Shown: piece by piece, positions 46,040 to 58,140 of the stretch
How the letters are laid out: the number at the start of each line of letters is the position of its first letter
How positions within the stretch are numbered: position 1 is the first letter of the stretch
Origin: Diphasiastrum complanatum
Taxonomy: Eukaryota; Streptophyta; Lycopodiopsida; Lycopodiales; Lycopodiaceae
Assembly (NCBI GenBank): GCA_029204225.1
Contig: CM055109.1
Coordinates: 37,544,991 to 37,608,990, forward strand
Reading direction: 5' to 3'
Length of the DNA: 64,000 nt
Made by a program: the position numbers and the translations under genes
The notes under the pieces: model-generated
What the model was told of the DNA's origin: nothing
Databases searched by the model: none
The model's input: the letters and a program-made list of their open reading frames with translations, nothing else

Positions 46040-47023
46040 CTATCTGAAGATAGTTTTCCTATCGATGACCTCATGATCGAGAGGAATATATGTAGCTTCT
46101 TCATTATCGAGTGGTGAGAGAGGCGTCTTTGGTGTGGACATATCATTCGGCATGTTTGCATTAGGATTTGCATTGTGGATGTTATGATCAATGCTTCGTG
46201 TTCTTGCTCCAAAGTATCGTCCACGTGCATGCTGTCTTGCAAAGAAGATGTTATGAACATCTTCCAACGTTACCAACCCAGGAACCAACATCGCTCGCCA
46301 CACTGGTGCTGCTCGCTCTACATCCATACCAAGACCTTTTGAAGGTGTAACCCAAGCTACAGAAGGAAAATACTTTGCGGTTCTTAACATTGACAACAAA
46401 CAAGCTACAAAAGATTGACCCAAAAAGCGTTTTCCATAGAACAGGTTGTACATGAACGCCCTTTCAAACACATTGCATGGAGTCAAGCAGACTCTGTTCT
46501 TCTCTTCAGAAGACCCCATCTTCGCATAAAGCTCTTTCCCAAGCTCGAGATCCTCAGTTTTAACATTGTGCAATGCAACCTGGAAATGAGACTTTCCGAA
46601 ATCCTTCAAACAATAGCCTACCATACCATGGAATGTATGCAAACCCTTCTGTGTGAGTGTCTTGCACATGACCAAAGCTCCTGCTGGTGCTTGCACATCA
46701 CAACCCAATTGGTGCTTAATCTGCAAGTTCACGGTTTTGGCACTAGTGGCCATGATTCGACATGTCATTTGAAAGTACAAGTGTAGTAGTGTGCCTCCTC
46801 TCTCCAAAGCACACACCCCAGCTACACATTTCTCTATCAGAAACTGTTGCAGCAAAGGTAGCAAGCGAACGTCAATATTCCCCCCTCCACAGCCAACGGT
46901 GATGCTAAGTTCCAGATACTTCATGTTTGGCGAATTCACCTTCTTCACCTTCGATGGTGGCCTCCGACACCCACGACCTGGATGTTTGGATGTGCTTCTG
47001 ATGTCCATATGTGTATTCTGCAT
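46040..47023 (-). CDS. Rep-type HUH endonuclease, Replitron-like, 327 residues
   Basis: This intact frame has three motifs in the order and spacing of single-tyrosine Rep nucleases. Motif I is YLELSITV (36-43). Motif II is LLHLYFQ (79-85), an HUQ version of the metal-binding HUH. Motif III is GYCLKDFGKSHF (136-147), a YxxK catalytic-tyrosine motif. Rep proteins nick one DNA strand through that Tyr and start rolling-circle replication. The C-terminal half (RVCLTPCNVFERAFMYNLF...) has no visible Walker A, so no helicase, unlike geminivirus Reps or Helitrons. This fits Replitrons, eukaryotic transposons coding for a lone HUH protein, as I recall their description; an endogenised viral Rep is less likely without a helicase. 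The frame starts 78 bases from a GA tract, then repeats. The absence of stops suggests recent insertion or selection. Confidence 0.65.
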   Translation of the reverse strand: MQNTHMDIRSTSKHPGRGCRRPPSKVKKVNSPNMKYLELSITVGCGGGNIDVRLLPLLQQFLIEKCVAGVCALERGGTLLHLYFQMTCRIMATSAKTVNLQIKHQLGCDVQAPAGALVMCKTLTQKGLHTFHGMVGYCLKDFGKSHFQVALHNVKTEDLELGKELYAKMGSSEEKNRVCLTPCNVFERAFMYNLFYGKRFLGQSFVACLLSMLRTAKYFPSVAWVTPSKGLGMDVERAAPVWRAMLVPGLVTLEDVHNIFFARQHARGRYFGARTRSIDHNIHNANPNANMPNDMSTPKTPLSPLDNEEATYIPLDHEVIDRKTIFR

Positions 47024-47100
47024 TCATAACAAATAGAAAGTTTTGACAAAGTTGTGCAGATGAGAGACGGAGACATACAACATACATACACAGACAAAGG

Positions 47101-47104
47101 GGGG

Positions 47105-47191
<87 letters not shown>
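47101..47191. repeat. (GA)n microsatellite after a G run, 91 bp
   Basis: A short G run (47,101-47,107) passes into about 42 GA units ending at 47,191. It lies 80-170 bases upstream of the Rep-like start codon on the opposite sense, so it reads (CT)n in that gene's orientation, where it could lie in the leader. Confidence 0.97.
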
Positions 47192-47192
<1 letters not shown>

Positions 47193-47388
47193 ACATGTCA
47201 TGTGGGCCAGGCCACGTGTCAGGTTGGCTAAAAATATTTCGAACACGTGTCGCGCACCATGTGTTTCAACATGTTGGTGTGGCATGGCACGTGTCGTGCG
47301 GGCCAGGCCACGTGTCAGGTTGGCTAAAAAAATTTCGAACACATGTCGCGGTCGACATGTTGATGTGGCATGACACATGTCATGCACA
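47191..47388. repeat. G-box-rich tandem repeat upstream of the Rep-like gene
   Basis: Two full units (47,191-47,286 and 47,287-47,372) and the start of a third (47,373-47,388) are present. Each begins GCAC(A/G)TGTC, has GGGCCAGGCCACGTGTCAGG, TTGGCTAAAAA and TTTCGAACAC(A/G)TGTCGCG, and ends TGTGGCATG. The words ACACGTGT, ACACATGT and CCACGTGTC are palindromic or G-box-like (CACGTG). Such direct repeats next to a Rep gene can be replication-initiator binding sites (iterons), or plant bZIP/bHLH promoter sites. The choice is open. Confidence 0.8.
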
Positions 47389-47442
47389 TACTCACCGGTG
47401 GTATGTATACCATGTCTGTGTTGAGCACGTAGTAGTCGACTA

Positions 47443-48280
47443 AACTTTTTTCAAAATAGTGGGAACATATTTGCCACACTTTGAAAACAATTAGGATTTG
47501 TAAATCTCTAGTTACCTTGCATCTAATATTAGAAAATTACATTCATTCTTTATCAAGAAAATTTGTGGCAATGACTTTGTGGTATGCCACAAGGTTCTTG
47601 TTTCATAGATGAAGTTTTAAGTATTCATTCAGCTTTTTGGTGAATAGTGTTCATTCTTAACTCAATTCTTACATTAACAAATGGTCTAGATGAGTTAGAG
47701 AATCACCAATACTTAGGGTATAATATTGGGATTTCAATTTTTCCTACAAATAGGACTCATTACTTTTTTCACCTATGGAGCCCTCATGGATGAAATAAGT
47801 ACATAGCCCTAACATATGGATTATTGAAAATAAGTAGCTCTATAATGGGCCCCATATTTCTTGAAGGTGTTTCTAAATCCCACATTTTCAAGCTCACGGT
47901 AAGGTTGTGCCATGGGACATGAAGTCGTGGACCAGTGACACCCACATATTCAAGCTCTACTAGACCATGCTTATGTTGTGTGGCATAAAGTCATAGCTGT
48001 TAATGGCCCCCCATATTTAAAGCTCTAAACCAAAGCTTGTGACACGTGACCTGAAGTTATGGACCATAGGTGTTCATGGGCGCTGGATATTCAAGCTTTA
48101 AGCCAACCTTATGCCATGTGGCATGAAATCATGGACCATTCTAGTTTGAATTTCGAGTCAAGCTTAGCCACCCATTCAAAAAGGGTCGAGAGAGAAGAAA
48201 TATATTAAAAGAGAATCAGAGCAAGGTGGGGTTGGAGCAACGTCAGGGTCAAAATCTTAGTGCCTCCAAGGTGAAGCGAT
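47443..48280. other. Intergenic, no gene recognised
   Basis: AT-rich sequence. Between about 47,880 and 48,140 a loose phrase recurs four times: ATATTCAAGCT or similar, then a 'TTGTGCCATGGGACATGAAGTC' -like segment (shortened: TGCCAT..GACATGAAGT) and GGACCA. This suggests an eroded repeat of roughly 60-70 bp. No coding potential is seen. Confidence 0.4.
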
Positions 48281-48287
48281 GGATCAT

Positions 48288-48570
48288 GGGGGGGGGGGGG
48301 GGGGGGGGGGGGGGGCGAAGGTCCTGCTCCTCGGCCCTTCCGCCCCGGAAGAGTGTGGGCCCGAGGGCGGAGGCCTGAGATCGCACGGTCTTCCGTGGGC
48401 GGAAGGGCCGAGGAGCCGGCCCTTCCCTTCCGTGAATTCCATTTTTACATTTTTTTTTCTTTTTTTTTTGACGTAAATTTTTTTTTCACACGCACCTTCC
48501 GGGCAAAAGGTGCATGTAAAAAACGTAAAGTTTTTTTACGTACACCTTCCGGTGTCCGGAAGGTGCCTGT
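48288..48570. repeat. G28 homopolymer and GC-rich hairpin island
   Basis: A run of 28 G (48,288-48,315) is followed by a 19-bp perfect inverted repeat, CTCCTCGGCCCTTCCGCCC at 48,327-48,345 and its complement at 48,397-48,415, loop about 51 bp. A compact hairpin (CACCTTCCGG, TGT, CCGGAAGGTG) lies at 48,543-48,565, and a related CACCTTCCGGG at about 48,493. The GGCCCTTCC words also occur in the island at 690-850. It could be a small non-autonomous element or a transcribed hairpin. The G run and the following T runs are prone to assembly error. Confidence 0.75.
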
Positions 48571-48770
48571 AAAAAAAAAAAATTGCCCCACAGATTACGT
48601 TCTGTGAGGCATCACCAATTCCTTTGTAAAAAATTAAAAACTGATTTCAGGGTTGTTTGTGGGCTCCACATATTCAGATTCTAGAATAGCCAGCGGCATG
48701 ATTAGTTTATTGAGATTATTTTTGAGATACATGCTAATGTATAATGTGTTTGTTGACTACTTGAAGGGGA

Positions 48771-48777
48771 TATAAAA
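48771..48777 (+). promoter_or_regulatory. Likely TATA box of the TMEM53/DUF829 gene
   Basis: TATAAAA lies in GGGGATATAAAAACTC, about 680 bases before the start codon on the same strand. A GA microsatellite lies 95 bases downstream, where the 5' UTR would be; GA/CT tracts are frequent in plant 5' leaders. The transcript start and any leader intron cannot be read from the sequence. Confidence 0.4.
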
Positions 48778-48869
48778 ACTCAATGCTCACCCTCACCTAC
48801 AAATACTTGCCATGATATCTCACTACAAAATCGGGCCTAACTAAGTAGATACATTTTCTTTGGTATCTT

Positions 48870-48870
<1 letters not shown>

Positions 48871-48912
<42 letters not shown>
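48871..48912. repeat. (GA)n microsatellite, about 42 bp
   Basis: About 21 AG units, probably within the 5' leader of the downstream DUF829 gene. Confidence 0.95.
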
Positions 48913-48916
<4 letters not shown>

Positions 48917-49453
48917 ATAATTCACAGATATTCGCGGCTGTGAAGGCGAAGATTGACCCATCTTTGTTTGTTATTATTTATTATGTATCATCGGCTTTCA
49001 AATATCTGGGAGCATAACAGCAGGAGCAGCAGAGCAGCCTGGACAGTGTAGAAAAGCACAGCATTTTCTTAGTCTGATCAGAGTTAAGAGCTATGGAAGC
49101 TTGCTGGGTCGGATTGCAAGCTGATTGTGTACTGGGTGATGAGTGAGTAGCGGTTTTTTATTGCAAAAAGTGGTGTAAAGCGGTATTCAGATCTTTTGTG
49201 CTGCTTGTTCAGTCTTTTGGGTTATTAACAGATGCTTGATTCTGAGAGTGTGATCAGACATTCACAGTCAGGATTTTCTCCGAGTGTTTTTATCATTGAT
49301 GCAGGAATTCTGATCTGACATATCTTCAGGCACATGTGCTCTTTCTGCTCTGTTTCACTACGATCAGCGGCCATGTTAACTGATTGCAGGCTTAGAGAGG
49401 TAGCGGCAGCTTTCCTTGCATCGCCAGATTGAAGAACACAGTGTTTCGAGACA

Positions 49454-51523
49454 ATGACGAAGACTGGTGCTAAGCTCGGAATAATGGTAGCTATTGCAGC
49501 CTCTGTTGCCGCCACAATAACATCATCTTCTGAAGTCCCAGATATGCATCTGAAAGCTGCTCCTTTTCTCTTGTATGCCTCGCATCCATCAATGCCTATA
49601 CCACCTCTCCATTTTTCTTCTGAAGGTGGACACTCTCTCAAAACTATGGCTGCAACCGATTCTATTTCTAACTTGTCTAATATTCCCACATATCTTCCCT
49701 TATCCCCTTCATCGAGCTCTCCGATACGCCAAAACAAAAGGCCTACTCAATCTCCTACTTTGCATAGCATCTCAACATCCTTTGCAGCCAACTCATCTGT
49801 ATCCCATATGTGCTCTTTGTTCAAGAATTCATCCGTTTCCCCTTCTTCTCCAGCTTCAAAATTAACCTCATTCCGTTATTCTTTTGCCGCCTCTGATCAG
49901 CTTCCAACACCAGACCTGCATTATCGTAAATATACGGCAGAGAGACAAAGCTCAGATACCGAAAATAATGGCGGGGACACAGAGAAGATCAAGTCTGCAA
50001 CAACAGTGGTTTTGCTAGGGTGGCTGGGAGCACAGCAAAAGCATCTGAGAAGGTATGCGGAGTGGTACACGGCAAGGGGTCTCAATGCTGTGACGTTTGT
50101 GATACCCATGAAAGACACAATCTCTTTAGACTTTGGTAGAAAACCAGAGGAGCTGATTGAACACTTAGCTCAGCACATTACGAACTGGCTGAGCGAAGAG
50201 GCCATTGATGGCAAGGAAAAGTGCCTTTTGTTCCACACTTTCAGCAATACCGGATGGCTAGCGTAAGTCTGATCTAATCATATTCAGTACAACTCGATCA
50301 GCATGTGTCAATGTTTGTCATTCTTTTCATAGGCTTTTCTATTCTGGAAGATCGCAATTCTGCAAAAGGAGACTTGCAGAAGCCTTTCTGGTAATTCAAG
50401 AAAGCATATGTTGCGATTAATTACTCAAAGAAAGCTTGTAATGATATTTTCAGGTATGGTGTCCTCCTGGAGAAGCTCCTTAAAGAAAATAGTTCTTTGT
50501 TAACCAAAATCAAGGGCTGCGTTGTGGATTCAGCTCCTGTCACAGAACCTGACCCTCAGGTCTTGGTTGTTTGACGCGATTTTAATGAAGTAGCTTCAAA
50601 ATATAAGTTTTCTGTTTCTTTGTTGTTGAAGCATGTTACAATATGATCTCCTACACCCAAGGTAGAGTCAAATTTTCCAAGTCAAAACTCTATCCCCTTC
50701 TGATCACCTGGTGCCAGCCTAGATTCAACACTTAGGTTTCAAACTCATTTTGCAATCTGTCTTTTATTTGTGCAACCTGTGATGTTTAAGAGATGGAATC
50801 TGGTGATGTAGGTATGGGCCTCTGGTTTCTCTGCTGCACTGCTGAAAAAGAGGAGTATTATGAGGCAGAAAGGTGGAGAATTAGAAATCTCGAAAGTGAT
50901 GATGCAAAATGTTGCCGATGATGCAGTGATCCAACAGCCCAACACAGCCCTTACTGAGGTCGCCTTGAAGGTTGTCCTCGAAAGATTCTTCTCACTGTTT
51001 CTGGAGCTTCCCCATGTTAAACAGTAAGCACCTGTTTGCTTGCTTTTGTTAGTGTGAAAACTCTGACGCTCAAAATCAGTTTAAGCCTTTAAACTAATCA
51101 CTTTAAGCTACAGAGACTCTTCAGACAACCTGCAGGTTTCCACCTTTTAAAAGCCCCATAAACGTGCCTTTTTAGCCTGGAGATATTTTTTTTGCACCTC
51201 CCAAAGCCAGTAGGCGATGCACGTGTCTACAATCTCACAATCAATAATCTTTTTGATGCTCCAACTACAGGAGATTGCATGAGGTAGTGGACGTACTTTG
51301 TAAGCAACAGCCACAATGTCCCCAATTATACATTTACAGTTCAGCAGACACGGTTATTCCTTCCAGATTAGTGGAGTCATTTGTTGAGGAACAGAAGAAA
51401 GCAGGACACTGCGTTAAAGCTTGTGATTTTCTGTGGTCACCTCATGTAGATCATTTCAGGAACTTCCCAGAGATTTACAGCTATCAACTAAAGATGTTTC
51501 TTCAAGAATGTCTTCCTCAATAG
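49454..51523 (+). CDS. TMEM53/DUF829-family alpha/beta-hydrolase-like protein, 459 residues
   Basis: Exons: 49,454-50,262; 50,454-50,559; 50,812-51,023; 51,271-51,523. GT/AG borders keep the frame and total 460 codons. The first 175 residues are Ser/Pro-rich with few acids (SSPIRQNKRPTQSPTLHS), like an organelle transit region. From about 178 the DUF829 domain begins: TTVVLLGWLGAQQKHLRRYA and EWYTARGLNAVTFVIPM, then LLFHTFSNTGWLAYG. It ends with LYIYSSADTVIPSRLVESF and WSPHVDHFRNFPEIY. Ser of FSN, Asp of SSAD and His of VDHFR sit where an alpha/beta-hydrolase triad should be. The substrate is not known for this family in plants. The human relative TMEM53 is a nuclear-envelope protein, but I see no obvious membrane helix here apart from a weak N-terminal hydrophobic stretch (LGIMVAIAASVAATI, about 8-22). 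Confidence 0.9.
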
Positions 51524-54500
51524 CCACCTCAATGAGTAGAGAGAGGGCTCAATCAGTAGAGGAGTGTACATATCAGGTTGAATTCTTACAATTTTGTCCT
51601 TCCTAGGAAAAAACTTTTATTGCTGTAAATGCCAACCGATGGGGAAGCTCTATAATCCAAAATCCAAAGATCCATTGTTGCTGAAACATCTGCTAAATTA
51701 CAAGCAGGTGGATGGATTGCCTATTCTTTGTAATCTCCATTGAATTATACTATATATGTGACAAGAAAACAGCTGATTCCTGTAACTTCTCTTATTAAGG
51801 ATAAAGAAATGCTTGAAATAATGTCGTGTACTCATCACTTGTGTGCATATTCATAGGATTGGAACTTCATTAATGGAAACAGTCACAGGCAAATCAGCAG
51901 AGACATACACCATGAAATGACGATTATCCCATAAAACATAAGGACGGTTTCAAATTGAGAGCATGGCAAGCCCAAAAGCAACGACACTTGCTATGCATTT
52001 CACTCGATTAAAAGAAGGGGGGCTTACAATGGAATAGTGACATCCCAATTCAAAACTACATCTCCTACTTTCTGTACTCTTTCCGGGTGAGATTCTCTCC
52101 ACATTTTAGGTCTCTTTCATTCAAGTGGAATTTGAAAATTGCTCTTGGCTCATTGAAAGGCTAGGTACAGAAAACCATATCAAGTTTAACCTTATTTGGC
52201 AAAGGGCCCATGCTACCTCACGTGCCATAAAGTGACAGCACAACCTCAATCAAACAGGGGAGAAATCCCCTTTGCTTGTCTTTGGATCAATGATAGCCCT
52301 TGTTCGGTTCTCTTGTTTGGAACCATTCAAAATGAGTACAAGAGAATGAATCCAATGAGGAAAGCATGGCTATTAGGAGTGAGGATGAGTGTCACAACTC
52401 ATTCCATTAAAATAGATACTCATAATGTCTGAATAGAGAGATTATTGACAAGAACAAGACACTAGAAGGGCTACTATATATAACTTTGGAAGTCGAAGGT
52501 GACTTGCACTTTGCTTTTTTTGGCAAGCACCTTGACTTTATAAGCTTTCTAACTTTTCTAGATACTAATCCACACTAAGAGTTCTTTAAGTGCTCAAAGA
52601 TGCATGCTTTTAGCTTTGATTTACAAGTACAAAGTGGCGCTTCAATGTGATTTGCTAACATTAAAAAAATTATGTTTTGACACATCTTTTTTGACATAGT
52701 AGTACATTTTATTTGGCAGTCAAAGATAGAAAACATACCAAAACAAGTATGAAATTCATTTTGTTTAACCATAAAAAAACGTTGGGTTTTGTCTACATCA
52801 AAATCTAGATATCCAAAGTTATCTTGGATTCCAACTACATTTAGTTGTTGTTCTTGGATTTGTTATATTTTGTCATCCAATTGAGCTCTTCAAACAAGCA
52901 CTCAATAAATGAGAAGTAGCTTTGAGGGTTCTTGATTTTGTAAATTATGAGATATTATTTGGGATCCGGCTCAATATGTCAAATTTGCACAAAATTTCCT
53001 AGCAAAATGAATAATGGATTTAATGTAGACATCCCAATACACAATGAGACCTCAATCAGATCCTTTTAGCACAAAAATTCCTCTCAATTTCATTTGATGT
53101 TCCATACCACTAGTTTTTCCTCAAAGAAAAATCTTTGCTTCACATCCAAATGATCCATTGAACTGTCTTAAACAACCAAATGAGATTTCAGATATTCTGA
53201 TGTGCCATTGATGGATATCACAAATCCACTTGTGAGCTAGCATTGATTAACGAGAAAAGTGAGACATGGTTCTACATCACATTATCAACTAACACTGGTT
53301 AATGGAAATCTGCTTACATCCCCGTAACTTGAGAGTGATCAACTTTAGAGGTAAGCATTTCCGTACTAATAGGTTTCTCATGCAATCCACATTGCATTAC
53401 AATTTCAACTTTTACCATCACATTTATCATCCAAAGTTTATGGTTGACTCAAGGATGTTAAGGAATCTATTTTATATATTCATTCAGATGCATTTTAAGT
53501 TAGAGTTATTAACTAAATTCCTCATTATATGGTATTATGCAAAAATTTCAAGGATTTGCCAAAATCCTATTGCATAATACAATTTCACAGGTAAAAACCA
53601 ATCTTGTTGTTCTCTTTCACTCTCCCCCTTAGAATTTTTGAAAATATGTTTAATTAAGGAAAAGTAAAGCCTTACAACCATCAACTAAGCTTTTTAGTAA
53701 GAAATTGTTGAAATCCCTAAGGGTTTTAGCTTCTTGTTTGATTACTTTCTTAAATACAACTTAGGTTAGAACCTAAGTTAGGTGAGGCTAGGCTCCACCT
53801 ATGTAAATAAAACTTCCACTAAGAATTCCATAAGCTATTCAATCTTCTTGTTATGCGTCATGCTCAAGAGTTGACATAACCTACTTCTGGGGACCATTTC
53901 ACCAAAAGGGCTTTGGATTGCTATCAATCATTAACAATCACTTATCCACAAGAAATTATTGGTGAATTGACATGTCCAGCATATTAGATACAAACATAAT
54001 TTTCTATAGGGATCCAGTTAGGTCAAATAACACCATAAACAACTTCAAACTAATCGATTATATTCTCATAACAGCTTTCGTAAATATTAATAAAATTTTA
54101 ATGTAGTTTGTTAGTACCTTAAAAATCAATGTCAATCAACTTATACCGATAGCTCTAAAAAAGTTGAATCCATAGATCAATAATTTTATGAACTACTAAT
54201 TGCAAATCAATTTTAGTCACCTAAGATTTAGTTATCGACATCCATTGACTATGAAATTCCTAACATACTCTAGTTCAGTATGGTGGCAATTTCATAGTTT
54301 GAATATAAAATTCTAATCATAGAACTGATACCAATATCTGTGCAAAGCTCATAACCACTTGAAAGTTTGATACAAAAAATCATGTCGCAAATCAAAAAAC
54401 ACAGTACAATTGTTTCCAATTGTACACAAAATATTTCATGCACATAACAATAACATGCATCAATGTGTTGTTTGCTTGAAAACTAAGCAATTTTCAAATG

Positions 54501-55950
54501 ACCATATCTCGCTTCATTCTAAGAAAAAACATGCAATGTAAAGTGTTGTCAGGGGCAAATTTCTGTCAACAAAGCTATTGCCATGTGAATAGGATCCATA
54601 TTATTCACATGCATGAGCAATCAACGACATTCATATAGTACATAACTCACATATGGCTCATATGAGGCGTCAACAATAGATCTTGAGCTGAAAAAATGGT
54701 TTGATTCAATCAATGAGAAGCGGCGAAACCAATCAATAAACCAAAATTTTGAGCTAGAAATGGGCATTGGAAGCTCACTATGGTAGATATGGAACATGTA
54801 TAAGCTCTAAGATATACTCAATAATGGCCTACCACTAACCACAAGAAACTCTATAAGTCTCAGAGCAAATTGCCATGACTAACGCTTCATGCACTCAAAA
54901 AACATGTAGTTTTTCTACAATTTTCAGAATTTTGTTACTACAACCAAATACTAATAGATAATGATGATTGAATTGTTTCAAAATAGCTTGTTGAGGTTTT
55001 CCAAGCTGCTACAAATCTAGAATGCCATTTTACATCCATTTCCATGCAAAAATGAGAAATTTCCACAAAATTCCATGAATATTGGATGTTTTGATGTTTC
55101 AATATTGCATGCAATTAAAAACTTATCTTCATGACCAAAGAATGACTAGATTCTAGTAATTTAGTCACTGATTACCTCCTAACTAGTACTTAACATCGTT
55201 TTCAAGCCAAAAATTAATGATTTTACTTAGTTCTTGCTATACCTCTTATGTTATTCCTCAGTTATAAGTGAAACTAGCATGTTCTTCCATCAATATATAT
55301 CATCAATAATCACAAGACGAGTCATCATCATATTGTGTAAATTCAAGTGCAAAGCTAGAAACAGTTGAGATATCATGATAAATCTACAATATACTCTTAG
55401 AAATTTAGCTACATCTCAGATAAGACTTTTACAAAATAAATATCCAAGATATTGATCCAATAGAAGTCTAAGAATCTAACTTGACTAGAGACGGATATAC
55501 CACAAGAGATTAGAGATAAAGTGACAACAAAGTTGATTTGCACGTGCTCAATACAAAAGAAGAGATATATTTTTGTATTCACCTATTGCAAAGAGGAAAA
55601 TAGAATCAATTACTATAATAAATAAATGATGAAATGGTATCATTCTAATCGTAATAAAAATCTAAGAAATTTAGGTAACAAATTCTAGGTTTTTGGTTGT
55701 AGGGTAATAAAAGTATCTAATAAGAGAATAGAATTCATAGAGAGGTGTATGACAATGTAGAGAAGTGTTGTACCGACAATGAGTGAAGTTTTGAAATAGT
55801 TTCAAGGATATCTTTGTGGGCAAGTAAAATTTCAAGTAAAGCAGTTTCACTTGCTGGTTTGTAGAGATATATATTTGATAATTTGAAAATTATTGGATTG
55901 TCAGTGAGTTAGGTGTTTTGTAAAGTTTGAGTGCCAACAAAGACAGAAGA
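51524..55950. other. Long intergenic stretch, nothing clearly recognised
   Basis: About 4.4 kb of AT-rich DNA with only short broken frames. The first 300 bases should hold the 3' UTR of the DUF829 gene. A purine tract read on the minus strand at about 53,622-53,632 (AAGGGGGAGAGTG) resembles a copia polypurine tract with TG after it, but no RNase H end precedes it. A perfect 10-bp inverted repeat, AACTTAGGTT and AACCTAAGTT around AG, lies at 53,759-53,780. Confidence 0.4.
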
Positions 55951-55954
55951 GAAG

Positions 55955-56926
<972 letters not shown>

Positions 56927-56932
56927 TTTTTT

Positions 56933-56950
56933 TTGTGCCGTTGTCGAGGA
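56933..56950 (+). other. Primer-binding site, tRNA-Asp type
   Basis: TTGTGCCGTTGTCGAGGA matches TGGCGCCGTTGCCGGGGA, the complement of the plant tRNA-Asp 3' end, at 14 of 18 positions. Athila/Tat-lineage gypsy elements characteristically use this primer. It lies six bases after the LTR end. Confidence 0.7.
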
Positions 56951-58140
56951 GACGGTGCTAAGCTACACTCAAGATGGGTTTTTTGTTTGCATTTTCCTTT
57001 ATTGTTCTTGCATTTTTATAGGTTTTTGACTTGCCCTCAGGCTTTTCTCCGTTTTTTTCTCATCATTTTAACTCGCCACCATTCCAATGAGCTGAGTAGA
57101 TTTCCAAGTCCATTCTGTGACCTCAGCAAGTCAAAAATTTTTGACTCGCACTAACTCGCCAACTTATTTTTTATATTTTTGCACAACCATTTGGCTCACC
57201 CTCAGCCCAGAGTGACCAGTTGCCTTGTAACTATTATTCTAGAGATCCAAGTCATAACTATCTGCTGACTCGCCAATTCAAATTTCTCTTTCATTTTCTG
57301 TTTCCCATTTTTCCTTTTGACTCATGCCCCGTCTACCTCGCGAACTAAGGTTTCTCTTTATTCTTTCAAAATTATGAATCGTCATCAATACAATAACAAG
57401 TACAGTACTGGATCTATATTATAACAAGCTGGCGAGTCAAAATTTCACTCGTCATTTGACTCGCCACCTACTCCATTTAACTCATCACTTTTCCAGATTG
57501 TTTTGATTATCATTTGAAGCAAGTAGGTACCTTGGCGAGTCAAAATCATTTTGACTCGCGCTATTTGACTCGCACTATTTGACTCGCCAACAATGAAACT
57601 AAATTTTTTTCCAGTGCATCTGACAATCAAAATTCATCTACATTTTTTTTTATTATTTTTTTTCGATTGCCTTTTGGATGTGCATTTATGCCGCTTTTCA
57701 TTCATCTAACTTTGTTTAGATCGCAATCTGATCTTAATCTGAGTTCACATTCATTTCAGTTTGATCCGCATCCAGATCCACCCACATATTGAAAAGATCT
57801 ACAAAAATATATGAGGAAAAAAAAACAAAAAAGAAAAGAAAAGAAAAAGACAAAAAAATAATAGCCTCACCTTCCGTTCATGTGTATGTATCTTAGATCT
57901 GGTAGGCGATTATCCACTCTAGATTCCCTCGATCTTGAGAAATTCATCAACGTACTTACCAATATACTCCACGAACCAGTTGACACATAACAACCCCCAA
58001 TGGACAATCCAAGGCCATTTGTGTACCCCACGTAGTCCAAAACGTTTTTAAGATCGACCTCCCAAGGTTTGATGGAAGGGAGATCTGCGACGATTCCTTC
58101 AGATCTACTCTCAAGCATGTAGAGCCTATGGAGACGACAA
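56951..58140 (+). other. Gypsy leader with recurrent GACTCGCC words
   Basis: This is the untranslated region between PBS and gag. From about 57,030 to 57,600 the word (TTT)GACTCGCC or a one-base variant, or its complement GGCGAGTC, occurs about ten times on both strands (for example 57,537-57,543; 57,552-57,558; 57,570-57,576; 57,583-57,591). Spacing is irregular. The last 300 bases are noncoding A/T- and purine-rich sequence with remnants of gag upstream sequence. No gene is recognised. Confidence 0.5.

Noticed and set aside
46040-47023. Endogenous geminivirus/CRESS-virus Rep
   Set aside because: The C-terminal half shows no Walker A helicase motif and no coat-protein gene is nearby. A helicase-free Rep fits Replitrons better, though a viral origin is not excluded.
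53302-53577. 91-codon frame in the 51.5-56 kb gap
   Set aside because: AT-driven composition (Asn, Phe, Ile, Leu), no motif and no neighbours in frame.
53615-53640. Purine tract resembling a copia polypurine tract
   Set aside because: No RNase H C-terminus precedes it and no LTR boundary pair could be found.
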